From NCBI GenBank assembly GCA_947561715.1, contig OX387199.1, positions 6,577,001 through 6,641,000 on the forward strand: a stretch of DNA of 64,000 nt, given 5' to 3'. Source of the stretch: Ascidia mentula. Taxonomy: Eukaryota > Chordata > Ascidiacea > Phlebobranchia > Ascidiidae. The notes under the pieces were generated by a model. It was given only the letters and a program-made list of their open reading frames with translations, was not told where the DNA came from and made no database searches. The position numbers were made by a program, and so were the translations under genes. Shown piece after piece: positions 1 to 13,245 of the stretch; within the stretch, counting starts at the first letter, position 1; each line of letters opens with the position of its first letter.

Positions 1-3000
1 TTAAGCTAAGCCAACGTCTGCACAAACCTTCAAAGAATTCTTCTATTTCTGCCGCGGTTCCAAAGTTTTCGCAAGTCTCTCCACCAGGACAGGTCTTATC
101 ACCAAGATTCATGTAAGTGAATGCCTTGAACACGTAGGTTTTATTCGGGCGTAGCCCACGGTAAGTGTACGTGAACACATCTTGACCAGGAAATGGTATC
201 ACCTTTAACGAAATGAGGAAACATTTGTTGGTCTGTTATGTCAGAAACGACACTCAAATACAACGAGTTCGCAAGGCCTGCAAGTTTATATTTAACATGT
301 CAAATATATTAACATTGTAATAGAATACATGCAGTAGGGTACAGAAGCACTACAGCATTAGGGGATGTTGTGGTCACACTATATGCGAACCATTGCGGTC
401 TCTTTGCATATGAGCACAACTAACAATCAAACCATGCTGTAAATCCTGAACAACTTTTACACATGGATTTTACCTCAACTGCCTTTGAGTGAAAGCCGGT
501 TTGATTCTCGTACAACACCAAGTATTTGTCAGGCAAGCGGTTTTCAATGTTGTCTACGACATGAGGTGCTTGCCATTGTAACATCACCGTTATTGTGTGG
601 TCCTTGTGATTTTGGAATGCTTCGAGCATTGTGAAGTTGATTGGTGGTCCCGATGACGATGTCAAGTCTAGGTTAAGATATGAATTTTTGCATCACGGAC
701 CAATTACTTAACTCGTTTCAGATGTATTGAAATCATTACAATAGCGTGAAGCACATCAAAGTTTAATGAATTGATTTTTTTTGTATTTTGGCATCTTTAG
801 ATCCCGCAAAAGCGGATTTCATTTACAAATATATGAGACATAAACTCTTAAACTTCACTGTGTCGTTAACTGGTGCAGGAATCTTCTCTTGTCATGGCTG
901 TTGTAACATGCACTTTACCAAACGTTTCAAAACCAAAGAAATGTCCAACAATACAACTCACTACTGAGTACTTGTTCACTGCGACAATACTTGTAAGCTG
1001 CTTGCTCGTCTACCGGATGCTTGTTGATGAGGTGATAGCCACAGAATAGGTAGATGTCGCTGCTATGTTGAGTTTTACCAAAAACTCGTCTTCCACGGTA
1101 CCCGAAAATGTTAAAATGATACGAACGACCGAATCGGATAGGAAACGTGATGTTGGTTTGGTTCTGTAATCAGCAACCATTTGGGGTCAAATAAACTTAC
1201 ACAAACAATTAGTTGGGTTTGAGTTGTAATTCGTGTTTTGTTTTTTCATCGTAGGCTGTGGAATACGGACTATACCATTTAAAACACCAGGCAAATAAGG
1301 AAATCAATTTTTTAATATATTCATTTCAGGTGGAAACCAGCACGCGTGCCATTTTTTAAACAAAGGCGTGCCAAATTTGGTGGTTAACCAAAACCGACAT
1401 AAATTCCGCGAAAATAAAACGAATCCAACGTCGCATTTGTCGTCGACCACTCTATATGTGGAAATCATGAGTGTTGTCTCATTTCAGTATCGTCCTGTCT
1501 GGCAGGATGGTTGGTCATATATCCGGAAATTATTATTGGGGCATTTGGTGAGTACTAGCATTGCGCATGTAATCGGAAATACCTTCATTATGGCCTTTAT
1601 TTGTCCCATTGGACAGGGCGGATCAACATAAGTGGCTGTAACGCAGATTTCTTCACTTTTGCAACCCTGTAGATCAACTGACTCACACTGGTAGGGGCAC
1701 TCCACATAATCCCCATTAACGTTCGTCACCCACATTTTCATGCCTATCATGGATTGGCAGTAGTGGTCGTGGAGGTCGTAGTAATAATCCGAGCCTGCAA
1801 CAGATTGATAAACTAAAGACAATTTGTAACAAACTGTTTTTGGCAGACTATTTCGAATGGTTTTGTGGCACACGAGTCAACCTGAAGGTTTTTTATAAAA
1901 AAAGAATCAAACTGACCAACTTGATGTCTTATTTCGATATTTGAATTTCATTGTTAGTTCTCAAAAGTTTGTGTTTTTAAACCACACGAAACTTGTTCAC
2001 TCTATGCTGTACAGTAAGCCTTTCTCTAATTTATGTAGATATACTCGCCTTTGGCTGCAATGTGGTTGTCCCGGTCGAAAAAACAGTACATAAAACCATC
2101 GTAATCCTCATCTAAAAACCAAAATACTCAACTCTTTCGGTATTTGAAACCACACTCAATACTTAATTGCACAGAAAACACTTAACTATAACTTTGCCCA
2201 CTTTGAAATAACTGTATATTTTTTTATGCGTTAAATTCCTATGACTTTGAAAATCTTCGTATGCAGCATGTCGTGTTTGTTTATTTGTACTCAAAAGACT
2301 GTGATTTCTATTTACTTTCCACTGTCCAGTTGAAGGTGACGCTGAGTTTAACGGTCGAGAGGTTTTTGTTACTGGGAAGGTACAGTTCAGGGTAATGGGA
2401 TATCTGGATTTTCTTCAAGTCTCCAACCCCTGTTGGTATAACACTAAGATTAAAGCATATCATATAATTACTACCTCACCTATTCTTGATATACCGACCA
2501 TTGCAAATATCATACATTCTACAGATGTATTTTTTTTACCCATCCGCATACTATTAGACCTTTATATATTCTTTGGAAGCAATCATGCAATTAAACAGCA
2601 TTTTTAAAAACCGTTGCACTTCTTTATGTCCCAGACATTTGTGTCGGGTGTCGCGTACAACTTGTCGCTTTGTGCGTTTTCTCACTATTTGGTGCACCAT
2701 TAGTTTTGAGTAAACTTGTTATCCCAGAAATACGTCATTCATGTAGTTTGCGGCTTTATTTTAATAGAAAACCAAAGGCTAAGATTTGTTAGATTGAATG
2801 AGCGTCCAATTTTAATATAAATTATGATATTTTGCAGTGGACTTACGATCTTCATTTGAACAATTGTTTGAGGTCCGTTGTGCCTCGGACGTGGCCACTG
2901 GTAAAATGCAGAAACAGCTAAACGTGGAATGTTTCCACATCCTGTATTAAACTACATCTGTGGTTGCTGCAAAAAGTGTTTTTTTGTCTCTTTCAACAGA

Positions 3001-3362
3001 ATTTCCTCACGTATATTATTAGTTGTACAAGGACTAAAGCTTGACAACTTACGAATTTAGCATTATTGCATATCTACTGAGTAGAGACATTAGCTCGCAC
3101 AAATCACTCAGCTGTAAGTTGCATCCTGGAGCATTTTTCCAAGCTTACTTGCTGCGCCATTCCTAACTAATTCCTTTTGAAGTACAACATTATATGAAAA
3201 CGATGACTAAGCCATGCAGGCAAACAGCTATCACTTGTATACTTGTCTGCGGTGGCGCTTTTAACTGGAAATGTGTCTTTTTTCGTCTCACTGTACCGAA
3301 ACCGCAATGGAGTGCAGCCAACGCTACTCGTACCTGGAACATAGGAAATGGTAAAATCCCAT
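1..3362 (-). CDS. G1: EGF/FN3 receptor paralogue, 5' part only (exons 1-8)
   Basis: This gene runs off the left edge, so only its N-terminal half is seen. Exons on the minus strand, in order, are 3362-3334, 2917-2847, 2429-2316, 2111-2049, 1794-1583, 1163-962, 667-474 and 202-28. Exon 1 starts at an ATG and is only 29 bases long. Joined to exon 2 it gives a signal peptide (MGFYHFLCSS then CFCILPVATSEA). Exons 3-6 encode the cysteine-rich, N-glycosylation-rich segment of module I, and exons 7-8 an FN3 domain with the LQWQAP and GLRPNKTY motifs. All exon lengths and phases match the complete paralogues. Exon 4 ends at a GC donor. The FN3 loop carries the short NQTG version. The sequence is nearly identical to the 5' half of G6 (49654-52986), so G1 may be a kinase gene whose kinase lies off the window. 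That last point is inference. Confidence 0.85.
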
Positions 3363-4418
3363 GGTTTTGCTCACAATGCAAACGAGCTCTGCGCTGCCCC
3401 GTCGTGATTAGTGTTTATCTTTGCCCAATTACATCGATATTGGGTTGTTAATGACTTTCCCTGTTCTTGACTTATCGTGTCAAAGAGTATGTTGCTCGAT
3501 TCCGGACGGAGGGCAATAAAGATAAATTGTCTCATGAAGTATATTGCAACAATAACTAGGTATTTGATTGTACTGCAACCAATACATAGCGTAGATCTGA
3601 TACTACCAACTCAATGGAAATGCAAAAAACGCATTATATTTTAGAATTTGTATAATTCGAGTATGTTTGACAAACTCATGCAGTTAACCGAGTTCCAACA
3701 GGCTGAATATACAATTGAATTTTATCACATAACATAAACATTGGAGCATGTAACTTCATAGGCAGCATGTCTTGTTAGTTTAGAAAAAACTGTTTATAAA
3801 AACGTAATGTTAAATTGAAACACTGCCGGGGGTGCGCTGCTGCAAATAGTCCTGGGGCGCTAATATAGAGATAATGCATCAACAGTTACTATTTGTTTTG
3901 TTTTCGAGTCAATTATTACATTTTCTGAGACGATAGGTATGTTGTTTGACCTGCGACAAGACTGAGGTTTTGAACAATTTGTTGTTCAAACAATTTACTA
4001 AAATTTATTATTTGGTGAAAACTTCGTTTTTCTTTTTAGTGAACCTTTCAACCAATGCACTAGAGTATTTATTCAACCAATTGTTAATTCACCCAAATAC
4101 CTTAAAAATATTAGGTTCTGAAATTCTCTACTTAACGTTTTTTTCTGCGTGAAAGAAAAAATAATTGAATTTAGGTAAGATTGCCTTTATATTTTGCCCA
4201 AGCGCTTAGGGTATTGTTGGTCATTTACCCAATCACCTCGTAAAAATAATATTCAATTTCGTTGACAGTCTATACTCATATATTCATTGTACAATAATAA
4301 ACAAGGGCATGAAAAAGAACATAATTTTCAGCAAAGGTCCATGTGTTCGACAACAGGAAAAAAAAATTCTTGTGAAAAGTTTAGCCAGGAAAGGAATTCC
4401 ATCCACGAAGGTTCCAAG
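3363..4418. other. Intergenic region G2/G1
   Basis: Holds the G2 3' untranslated region (candidate polyadenylation signals at 4004-4009 and about 4069-4075) and the G1 5' flank. I found no open reading frame that looks coding. A TATAAA-like box on the minus strand lies near 3793, but its role is uncertain. Confidence 0.5.
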
Positions 4419-7400
4419 TTACTCATTGACAATGCAGAGTGGGATTTCTTCACGTGCTGCATTCAATGACATCGACGCTCTGTAACCAAAATTATTCAAA
4501 AATCGACATCTGCCTTTTGGTAATCCACCCACATATTTGTATTGGAAACTTACTTTCTCATTCGTTTTCGTCGACGTCTGATGACGAAGAACATAATAAG
4601 AAACACAGTAATCACACATACGGTCACAAGAACAACGATCACGGGGTTTATCATTTTCCTACAGCTGTTGTATCCATCACCGGTGTAACCCTCGCTGTAA
4701 AGAATATTTATGCTTATATGGCAATCTTTGAAGCGTTATTTAGTATTCAAATTGAAAACAAAACAATTTGTTAGGAATATAAACAAAAGAGCGGCCTTGA
4801 ATGCAACTCATTGTGGTGAATTTGCAGTCGCAATCCGAAACGTTACACCACGACCGAACAACTGTTTGGAACTAATATTGCTGCTCTCGATGTGGCGAAA
4901 TCATGAAAAAAACAATATACAGCCAGCAATAATGCCAAGCTAGATTGCCTTTGGTTTAGGCATTTTAATGCAACGTTGCGTAAATGTGTTTGTGCAAGTA
5001 GCTGTTTTTAAACAGAATTGTGATCAATTTACATTGTTGCGGGCACTGTGATCAAAGTGTAGATGGGATGGTTTTAAAAATGCGATCCAGGCTGCTAATA
5101 AAGCAGACGACATCCTTTGGCTTTAAAGAAACTGCTCGATGTCGTTTATGTTCTTAATATTCCATGCACAGAAAAGCTAACGAAAGCTAACTTACTCGCA
5201 AGAGCAATCATAACCTAGTTCGGGTGCTGGCCTGTCTTTGCATATTGCAGTCGTAGCACATTTAGCTGTAGATCCGTGACAGGCGTTGTAGTCTTTGCAG
5301 CCGATCCCGCCAATGAACTGATCCACCCCGTCACCACTGTAGCCGGGTTTGCAGGTGCAGTTCAAAATAGAACGATCGTTGTTGAGAACCTCACAATATG
5401 CATGTGGATCGCAGTGACGTTCTTTCACAGTTTCGTCGACTGGACAGGGATTCCAATCTAAACAGAATGATTTGATTGAAGTTTTTCCTGATCATTTTGC
5501 GGCTGAAATATATAAAGCAGAGTTCAAGAACCACCAAATGCACCGAGAACCAAATGCAAAAAGTAAGAAACAAACCTTAAATACAAAAACGTTTTTCCAA
5601 CTAAAGTATCAAAATGTAATTTTTGCGACACAGATATCACAAAACTATTTTTAAGCGGGTATTCTTTAGTTGGCCTTTTATTGCTATAATGATTATTTGT
5701 TACCTATTTCCTTCTGATATCATATATTGGAAAACTTTTGAAACGTAAATCGTGATTAGAAATGATTTGTTAGATCTTCAGAATCGAATTCTCAAACCTT
5801 CAAAGAAGTTTTCCAAGTATGCGGGGGATCCATAGTTTTGGCACCAGTGGTCGTTCCCAATACAAACTTTATCCAGGTATATGTACGCAGTCACGAGGAA
5901 CAAGTATGTGGCATTCGGAGGTAGTTTTTGATACGTGAAGTTGAACAAAGTTTCTCCGTCCTGCGCTTTGATCTTTCGAAGTGAAACAGATGTAAAAAAT
6001 TGGTCGGTTTCACCACGACGAGGTTAAATGTTACGTGTACGAATAAATGTACTATTTTCACAAATGCATCTTGTATTTCAACTTTTATTCTAAGATCGAT
6101 ACGGTTTACTGTAATTAATGAAGTATTCAATGGAAAAACACTTTCGGCATTGAATGATTTCTTAGGTTGTCGTGTGTATACTTACTACCATTGGTCTTGA
6201 GAATGTGTCATCCACTATGTAGCGCAAACGATACTCAGGAGGTAAACTGTTGGTAATAACATCGAGAATGTGAGGTGCTGTCCACTGCAAGACTACAGTT
6301 ATTGTATGGTCTGTGTGGTTGCGGTACCAATTGACCATTGTGAAGGCTAGTGGTGGCCCCGAAGACGAAGTCAAGTCTAAATTACAAATATATTGAATAT
6401 GGTTCTTTGTAGTCAAACAAACGCTGACATGGTAGACGTTGGTCATATTATTCTAAGAGTATTCAAAAGTAGTAGATATAAATTGTTGCAGCCTAAACAA
6501 GAAATGTACACTCACTACTCAGTACTTGTTCACTGCGACAATACTCGGAAGCTGCTTGCTCGTCGACAGGATGCTTGTTGATGAGGTGATAGCCACAAAA
6601 CAGATACACGTCATGGCCATAATTCCTGTCTACGCCAATCATGCATCGGCCTCTATAAGCCATAATGTGGAATGTGTAGGAACGACCGAACCGGATGGGA
6701 AACGTGATATTTGTTTGATTCTGAAAACAACCGTAAAATGTTTGGAATCAACGTGAATCCAAGGCAGCACCTTTATGAGGATGTTTCTGTAAATTTTGTG
6801 TTGTTTGGGGCAATTTGGTGTTTTTTTGCTGGGTGGAAATATTAAAGCAATTTTTATGTAATTTTTTTTGCAATTTAACATTTGGACCTTCTTATACCTT
6901 CATGATTGTTTTTATCTGTCCCATTGGACAGGGCCGGTCCACTTCTTCCAATGCAATAACGCAACTTTCCGAGCTTGTGCAGTTCGTCACGTCCTCTGCT
7001 TCGCAAGGGTATTTGCACTCCACAAGTTCTCCTTCAACGTTTGTGACCCACATTTTCATGCCGATCAACGCCTGGCAGTATTCGTCCTTCTCATATTCGT
7101 TTTCTATTAACAAAATATGGTTGTAGACATCATCGCGTGATTATAAAAACGAAGGCTCTCTGCTTTGTCGTTTATGAGCACTTTCCGCAGCACTTAATAT
7201 GGATCTAAAGATCTAAGTAATTCAATGCGAATTAATTTCAAGTGATTAATTTCCACTTAAGCGTAAGCAAGTGCTGCATTATGAATGACAAAATCCTGCT
7301 TCATATGTTGTAATGTGCCTTGAAATGTTTTTTGTTTTAAATTTTGATTTGATGTACTTGCCGTAGGCCAATGTATCGTCGTCACTGTCAAAAAAGCAAT

Positions 7401-10400
7401 ACATGAATCCGTCGTGATCGTCTCCTAAAACAAATCGATGTTTAAGCGATGGGGCTAATAATGATTTTTAGTGAGCGCAGACAGGGCCACTGTTTCCGCA
7501 AAATACCGTTCAGTAAAATTTATTTTTGCAGTCGGCAATCAGATGAAAAGTCTGCAATAAGACGTGTGCTGAGTTAAATGAAAATCTTTGAAACAACTCT
7601 GTGTAAGACTCTCTTGACACCTTCGCAGAGAATGCATAACAAAATTACCACATATGATAAGCATCTGTCTGCAGTTTATACACAATTAACACTACCCACC
7701 CTTCACTGTCCAGTTGTAAGTAACGCTTAGTTTTGCGGTCGAGTGGTTGGTATGATCGGAAAGGTGAAGATTAGGGTAATAGTATGTCTCGACAACCATC
7801 AATTCATCATTCTGTATACTGGGACTTTGGCAACCAACTCCCCCAATGGATTGGTCAATCCCATCACCGCTGTAGCCAGGTTTACAGGTGCAGTTTATTC
7901 GTGAACGATCTTTGCTCAGGATCTCACAAAACGCATGCGGATCGCAATGACGTTCTTTTACTTCTCTTTCTGTTGGGCAGGGATTCCAATCTGTGGAAAA
8001 GTATGCGAATGAAGATGTCATCATACCAGAATAGAAAAGACGACTTTCTACTGCAATTACACCTCAGCAACCGCCACCAACACAGACACTTTATGTTAGT
8101 CAGTGGTTTTTGATAATTTATTTTCAATTCTTTCATAATTTTAATTGAAATTATTCATTCAAGGTGTTTTTAAGCTAAGCCAATGTCTGCACAAACCGTC
8201 AAAGAATTCTTCTATTTCTGCCGCAGTTCCAAAGTTTTCGCAAGTCTCTCCATGAGGACAGGTCTTATCATTAAGATTCATGTAAGCTAATGCCTTAAAC
8301 ACGTAGGTGTTATTCGGGCGTAGCCCACGGTAAGTGTACGTGAACACATCTTGACCAGGAAATGGTATCACCTTTAACGAAATGTGGAAATATTTGTCGG
8401 TCTTTTATGTCAGAAACGACACTCAAATACAACGAGTTCGCACGGCCTGCACGTTTATATTTAACATGTCAAATATATTAACATTGTAATAGAATCCATG
8501 CAGTAGGGTACAGAAGCACTACAGCTTTAGGGGATGTTGTGGTTACACAATATGCGAACCATTGCGGTCTCATTGCATATAAGCACAACTAACAATCAAC
8601 CCATGCTGTAAATCCTGAAGGACTTCTACACATGGATTTTACCTCAACTGCCTTTGAGTGAAAGCGGGTGTGATGTGGATCTTTCACGTACAACACCTTG
8701 TATTTGTCAGGCAAGCGGTTTTCAATGTTGTCTACGACATGAGGTGCTTGCCATTGTAACATCACCGTTATCGTGTGGTCATTGTGATTTCGGAATGCTT
8801 CGAGCATTGTGAAGTTGATTGGTGGTCCCGATGACGATGTCAAGTCTAGGTTAAGATATGAATTTTTGCATCACGGACCAATTACTTAACTCGTTTCAGA
8901 TGTATTGAACACATTACAATAGCGTGAAGCAAATCAAAGTTTAATGAATTGTTTTTTTTCGTATTTTGGCATCTTTGGAACCCGCAAAAGCGGATTTCAT
9001 TTACAAATAATATGAGACATAAACTCTTAAACTTCACAGTGTCGTTAACTGGTGCAGGATTCTTCTCTTGTCATGGCTGTTGTAACATGCACTTTACCAA
9101 ACGTTTGAAAACCAAAGAAATGTCCAACAATACAACTCACTACTGAGTACTTGTTCACTGCGACAATACTTGTAAGCTGCTTGCTCGTCTACTGGATGCT
9201 TGTTGATGAGGTGATAGCCACAGAATAGGTAGACATCGCTACTATGTAGAGCTTTACCGAAAATTCGTCTTCCGCGGTACCCGAAAATGTTAAAATAATA
9301 CGAACGACCGAATCGGATAGGAAACGTGATGTTGGTTTGGTTCTGTAATCAGCAATCATTTGGGGTCAAATAAACTTACACAAACAATTAGTTGGGTTTG
9401 AGTTTTAATTCGTGTTTTGTTTTTCCATCGTAGGCTGTGGAATACGGACTATACCATTTAAAACACAATGCAAATAAGGAAATCAATTTTAAAAATATAT
9501 TCATTTCAGGTGGAAACCAGCACGCGTGCCATTTTTGAAACAAAGGTGTGCCAAATTTGGTGGTTAACCTAAACCGACGTAAATTCCGCGAAAATAAGAC
9601 GAATCCAACGTCGCATTTGTCGTCGACCGTTCTATATGTGAAAATCATGAGTGTTGTCTGATTTCAGTATCGTCCTGTCTGGCAGAATGGTTGGTCATAT
9701 ATCCGGAAATCATTATTGGGGCATTTGGTGAGTACTAGCATTGCTCATGTAATTCGAAATACCTTCATTATGGCCTTTATTTGTCCCATTGGACAGGGCT
9801 GATCAACATAAGCGGCTGTAACGCAGATTTCTTCACTTTTGCAACCCTGTAGATCAACTGACTCGCACGGGTAGGAGCACTCCACATAATCCCCATTAAC
9901 GTTCGTCACCCACATTTTCATGCCTATCATGGATTGGCAGTAGTGGTCGTGGAGGTCATAGTAATAATCCGAGCCTGCAACAGATTGATAAACTAAAGAC
10001 AATTTGTAACAAACTGTTTTTGGCAGACTATTTCGAATGGTTTTGTGGCATACGAGTCTTCCTCAAGATCTTTTATTGAAAAAGATTCAAACTGACCAAC
10101 TTGATGTCTTATTTCGATATTTGAATTTCATTGTTAGTTCTCAAAAGTTTGTGTTTTTTAACCACACGAAACTTGTTCACTCTGTGCTGTACAGTAAGCC
10201 ATTCTCTAATTTGATGTAGATATACTCGCCTTTGGCTGAAATGTGGTTGTCCCGGTCGAAAAAACAGTACATAAAACCATCGTAATCCTCATCTAAAAAC
10301 CAAAATACTCAAATCTTTCGGTATTTGAAACAACACTTAATACTTAATTGCACAGAAAACACTTAACTTTAACTTTGCCCAGTTTGAAATAACTGTATAT

Positions 10401-11483
10401 TTTTTTTTATGCGTTAAATTCCTATGACTTTGAAAATCTTCGTATGCAGCATGTCGTGTTTGTTTATTTGTACTCAAACGACTGTGATTCTATTTACTTT
10501 CCACTGTCCAGTTGAAGGTGACGCTGAGTTTAACGGTCGAGAGGTTTTTGTTACTGGGAAGGTACAGTTCAGGGTAATGGGATATCTGGATTTTCTTCAA
10601 GTCTCCAACCCCTGTTGGTATAACACTAAGATTAAAGCATATCATTTAATTACTACCTCACCTATTCTTGATATACCGACCATTGCAAATATCAGCAGAC
10701 ATTCTACAGGTGCAATTTTTTACCCATCCGCATACTATTAGACATTATATTCTTTGATAGCAATCGTTGTGCGTTTTCTCACTATTTGGTGCACCATTAG
10801 TTTTGAGTAAACTTGTTATCCCAGAAATACGTCATTCATGTAGTTTGCGGCTTTATTTTAATAGAAAACCAAAGGCTAAGATTTGTTAGATTAAACGAAC
10901 ATCCAACTTCAATACAAGTTATGACATATATTTTACAGTTGACTTACGATCTTCATTTGAACAATTGTTTGCAGTCCGTTGTGCCTCGGACGTGGCCACT
11001 AGTAAAATGCAGAAACAGCTGAACGTGGAATGTTTCCACATCATGTATTAAACTACATCTGTGGTTGCTGCAAAAAGTGTTTTTTGTCTCTTTCAACAAA
11101 ATTTTTTTCTTTTTCAACAGAATTTCCGAACGTATATTATTAGTTGTACAAGGATTAAAGCTTGACAACTTACGGATTTAGCATTATTGGATATCTACTG
11201 AGTAGAGACATTAGCTCGTACAAATCACTCAGCTATAGGTTGCAGCCGGAAGAATGCTTACAAGCTTACGTACTGCGCCATTCCTAACTAATACATTTTG
11301 AAGTACAACAATATATGAAAACGGTTACTAAGCCATGCAGGCAAACAGCTATCACTTGTATATTAGTCTGCGGTGGTGCTTCTAACTGGAAATGTGACTT
11401 TTTTCGTCTCACTGTACCGAAACCGCAACGGAGTGCAGCCAACGCTACTCGTACCTGGAACTGAGGAAATGGTAAAATCCCAT
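4419..11483 (-). CDS. G2: kinase-less transmembrane EGF/FN3 receptor
   Basis: Complete 17-exon gene predicting about 887 residues. Exons: 11483-11455, 11018-10948, 10611-10498, 10292-10230, 9974-9763, 9342-9141, 8845-8643, 8371-8197, 7990-7700, 7424-7362, 7103-6898, 6720-6516, 6376-6186, 5972-5798, 5457-5196, 4694-4554 and 4479-4419. Order: signal peptide (about residues 1-22), module I with FN3, EGF, module II with FN3, two EGF domains, a single transmembrane helix rich in V/I/L, a basic stop-transfer stretch (RRRRKRMRK) and a tail ending IPLCIVNE before TAA. All phases agree and I found no frameshift. The extracellular part has many NxT/NxS sites. There is no kinase exon before the next gene starts at 3362. 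A candidate polyadenylation signal (AATAAA on the minus strand) is at 4004-4009. Likely role: surface binding protein or decoy for the ligand of the kinase paralogue (inference). Confidence 0.88.
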
Positions 11484-13245
11484 GGTTTTGCTCACAATGC
11501 AAACGAGCTCTGCGCTGCCACGTCGTGATTAGTGTTTATCTTTGACCAATAACATCGATGTTGGATTGTTAATGACTTTCCCTGTTCATGACTCATCGTG
11601 TCAAAGTGTATGTTGCTTGATTCCGGACGGAGGGCAATAAAGATAAATTGTTTCATGAAGTATATTGGAACAATAACTAGGTATTTGATTGTACTGCAAC
11701 CAATACATAGCGTAGATCTGATACTACCAACTCAATAGAAACGCAAAAACGCACTATATTTTAGAATTTGTATAATTCGAGTATGTTTGACAAACTCATG
11801 CAGTTAACCGAGTTCCAACAGGCTGAATATACAATTGAATTTTATCACATAACATAAACAGTGGAGCATGTAGCATGTAGCATGTAGCATCATAGGCAGC
11901 ATGTATTGTTAGTTTGCTTATAAAAACGTAATATTAAATTGAAATACAGCCGAAGGTGCGTAGCTGCACAAACTCCAGGAGCACGAATATAGATGTAATG
12001 CATGAACAGTCTTTTGTTCAAGTCTGTTTACCACATGGGTACAATTTCTCCAACTACATCAAATAGCGACTGCATTGATATTCAACAGCCTTGTCGCCCA
12101 GTGGTTCTCAAAATTTGTTGTTTGGTGAAAACTTTGTTTGCCTTTTTAATGAACCTTTCAACCAATGTACTAGAGTATTGCCTTTTTATTTTGCCCAAGC
12201 GCTTGGGGTATTGTTGTTCATTTACCCAACCACCTTGTTATAATGACATCCAATTTTCTTGGCAGTGTATATGCATATATTCATCACACAATAAAAAACA
12301 AAGGCATGGAAGAGAATATTATTTTCAGCAAAGCTGCAATATGCAAAGACAGGCCAGCATGTTGTCACTTGTATCGGTCTGCAGCTGCGGGTTGAATACA
12401 GAAGGTATTTCCAAGGTCGGTTTCATTCTGCCACTTGTTCTAAAACTCAGGGTATTTTCTAAACACTGCGCAATTCGAATGTGTCATGGCAATTTAAAGC
12501 GTTGCACTGAAAAATAAATTTTGGAAAAGGTGAAGACACATTAGTATGCGTTTTGTTGCATATAAGACAGAATAATCTTTTTGTTTGGGTTAACGAACAC
12601 CTAATTTACCGTTCGGCCCCTTGTCATGAATGCGATGTTGAACGTTTTGCCACTAATTTCCAAATACCAACTGTATGCGCAGTTTCTGCTTTTTAACCTA
12701 CTTCGCTGACTTAAAGTGTATTAAGAAAACCTGTTCAAACATTTGTCTTCACTCACAGCTTAAGCTGGTTTGACCAACCCTATATATATACTTGTATCCT
12801 TGCCTGTTGATCTACACACTAACAAACACAATATGGGCCCATATACTGCTCTAACGTTCGAACACACAGATTGAATGTTTAACGATACGGCAAATTCGGT
12901 GGTTCCTTCAGTGTCTGCAACCATTCACTCATCAAAACCCATTGTTAAGAATGTGGGTGTCGAATTTCAGTTTGGTTGTGTTTTCCTCAGCTGTACTTCA
13001 AGCACCAAACTACCGGAGACGAAAACGCAGCAGAACACACCATGGTCAAGCAACCGCTTGGAAATCAGTCGTATCGGCGTGCACAACTGTCTGCAGCTCA
13101 AATGTCATTATTGGCTGATTGCTTGTACGTGCATTTGACTATGTGTTGAATTAAAATTCAGGTGCAAATTTACTGTGGATTTTGCGTGAAATTCTTGTGC
13201 ACACAGTATCTCGGTAGGATATTGACCACCCTAGTCTCCAACTAT
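11484..13245. other. Intergenic region G3/G2
   Basis: Holds the 3' flank of the G3 kinase gene and the 5' flank of G2. From about 12180 to 12334 it is homologous to the 3' flank of the kinase-less genes. A plus-strand frame of 171 codons at 12002-12517 has no recognisable domain and overlaps that non-coding homology, so I do not call it a gene. The block is nearly identical to 40608-42369. Confidence 0.5.
11866..11890. repeat. Short tandem repeat, unit GCATGTA
   Basis: Three and a half copies of a 7-base unit in the G2 5' flank. The G5 copy at 40990-41014 has one base changed. Other genes have one unit or a degenerate form at this place. Confidence 0.7.

Noticed and set aside
12002-12517. 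171-codon plus-strand open frame, repeated at 41126-41641
   Set aside because: The two copies sit in nearly identical duplicated spacers, so their conservation is not informative. Part of the frame is homologous to non-coding 3' flank of other genes that has stops. No domain is seen.
12781-12800. TATATATATA stretch as a promoter
   Set aside because: It is more than a kilobase from the nearest start codon (G2 at 11483) in AT-rich DNA, and it is simply shared with the duplicate at 41905. Nothing ties it to a start site.
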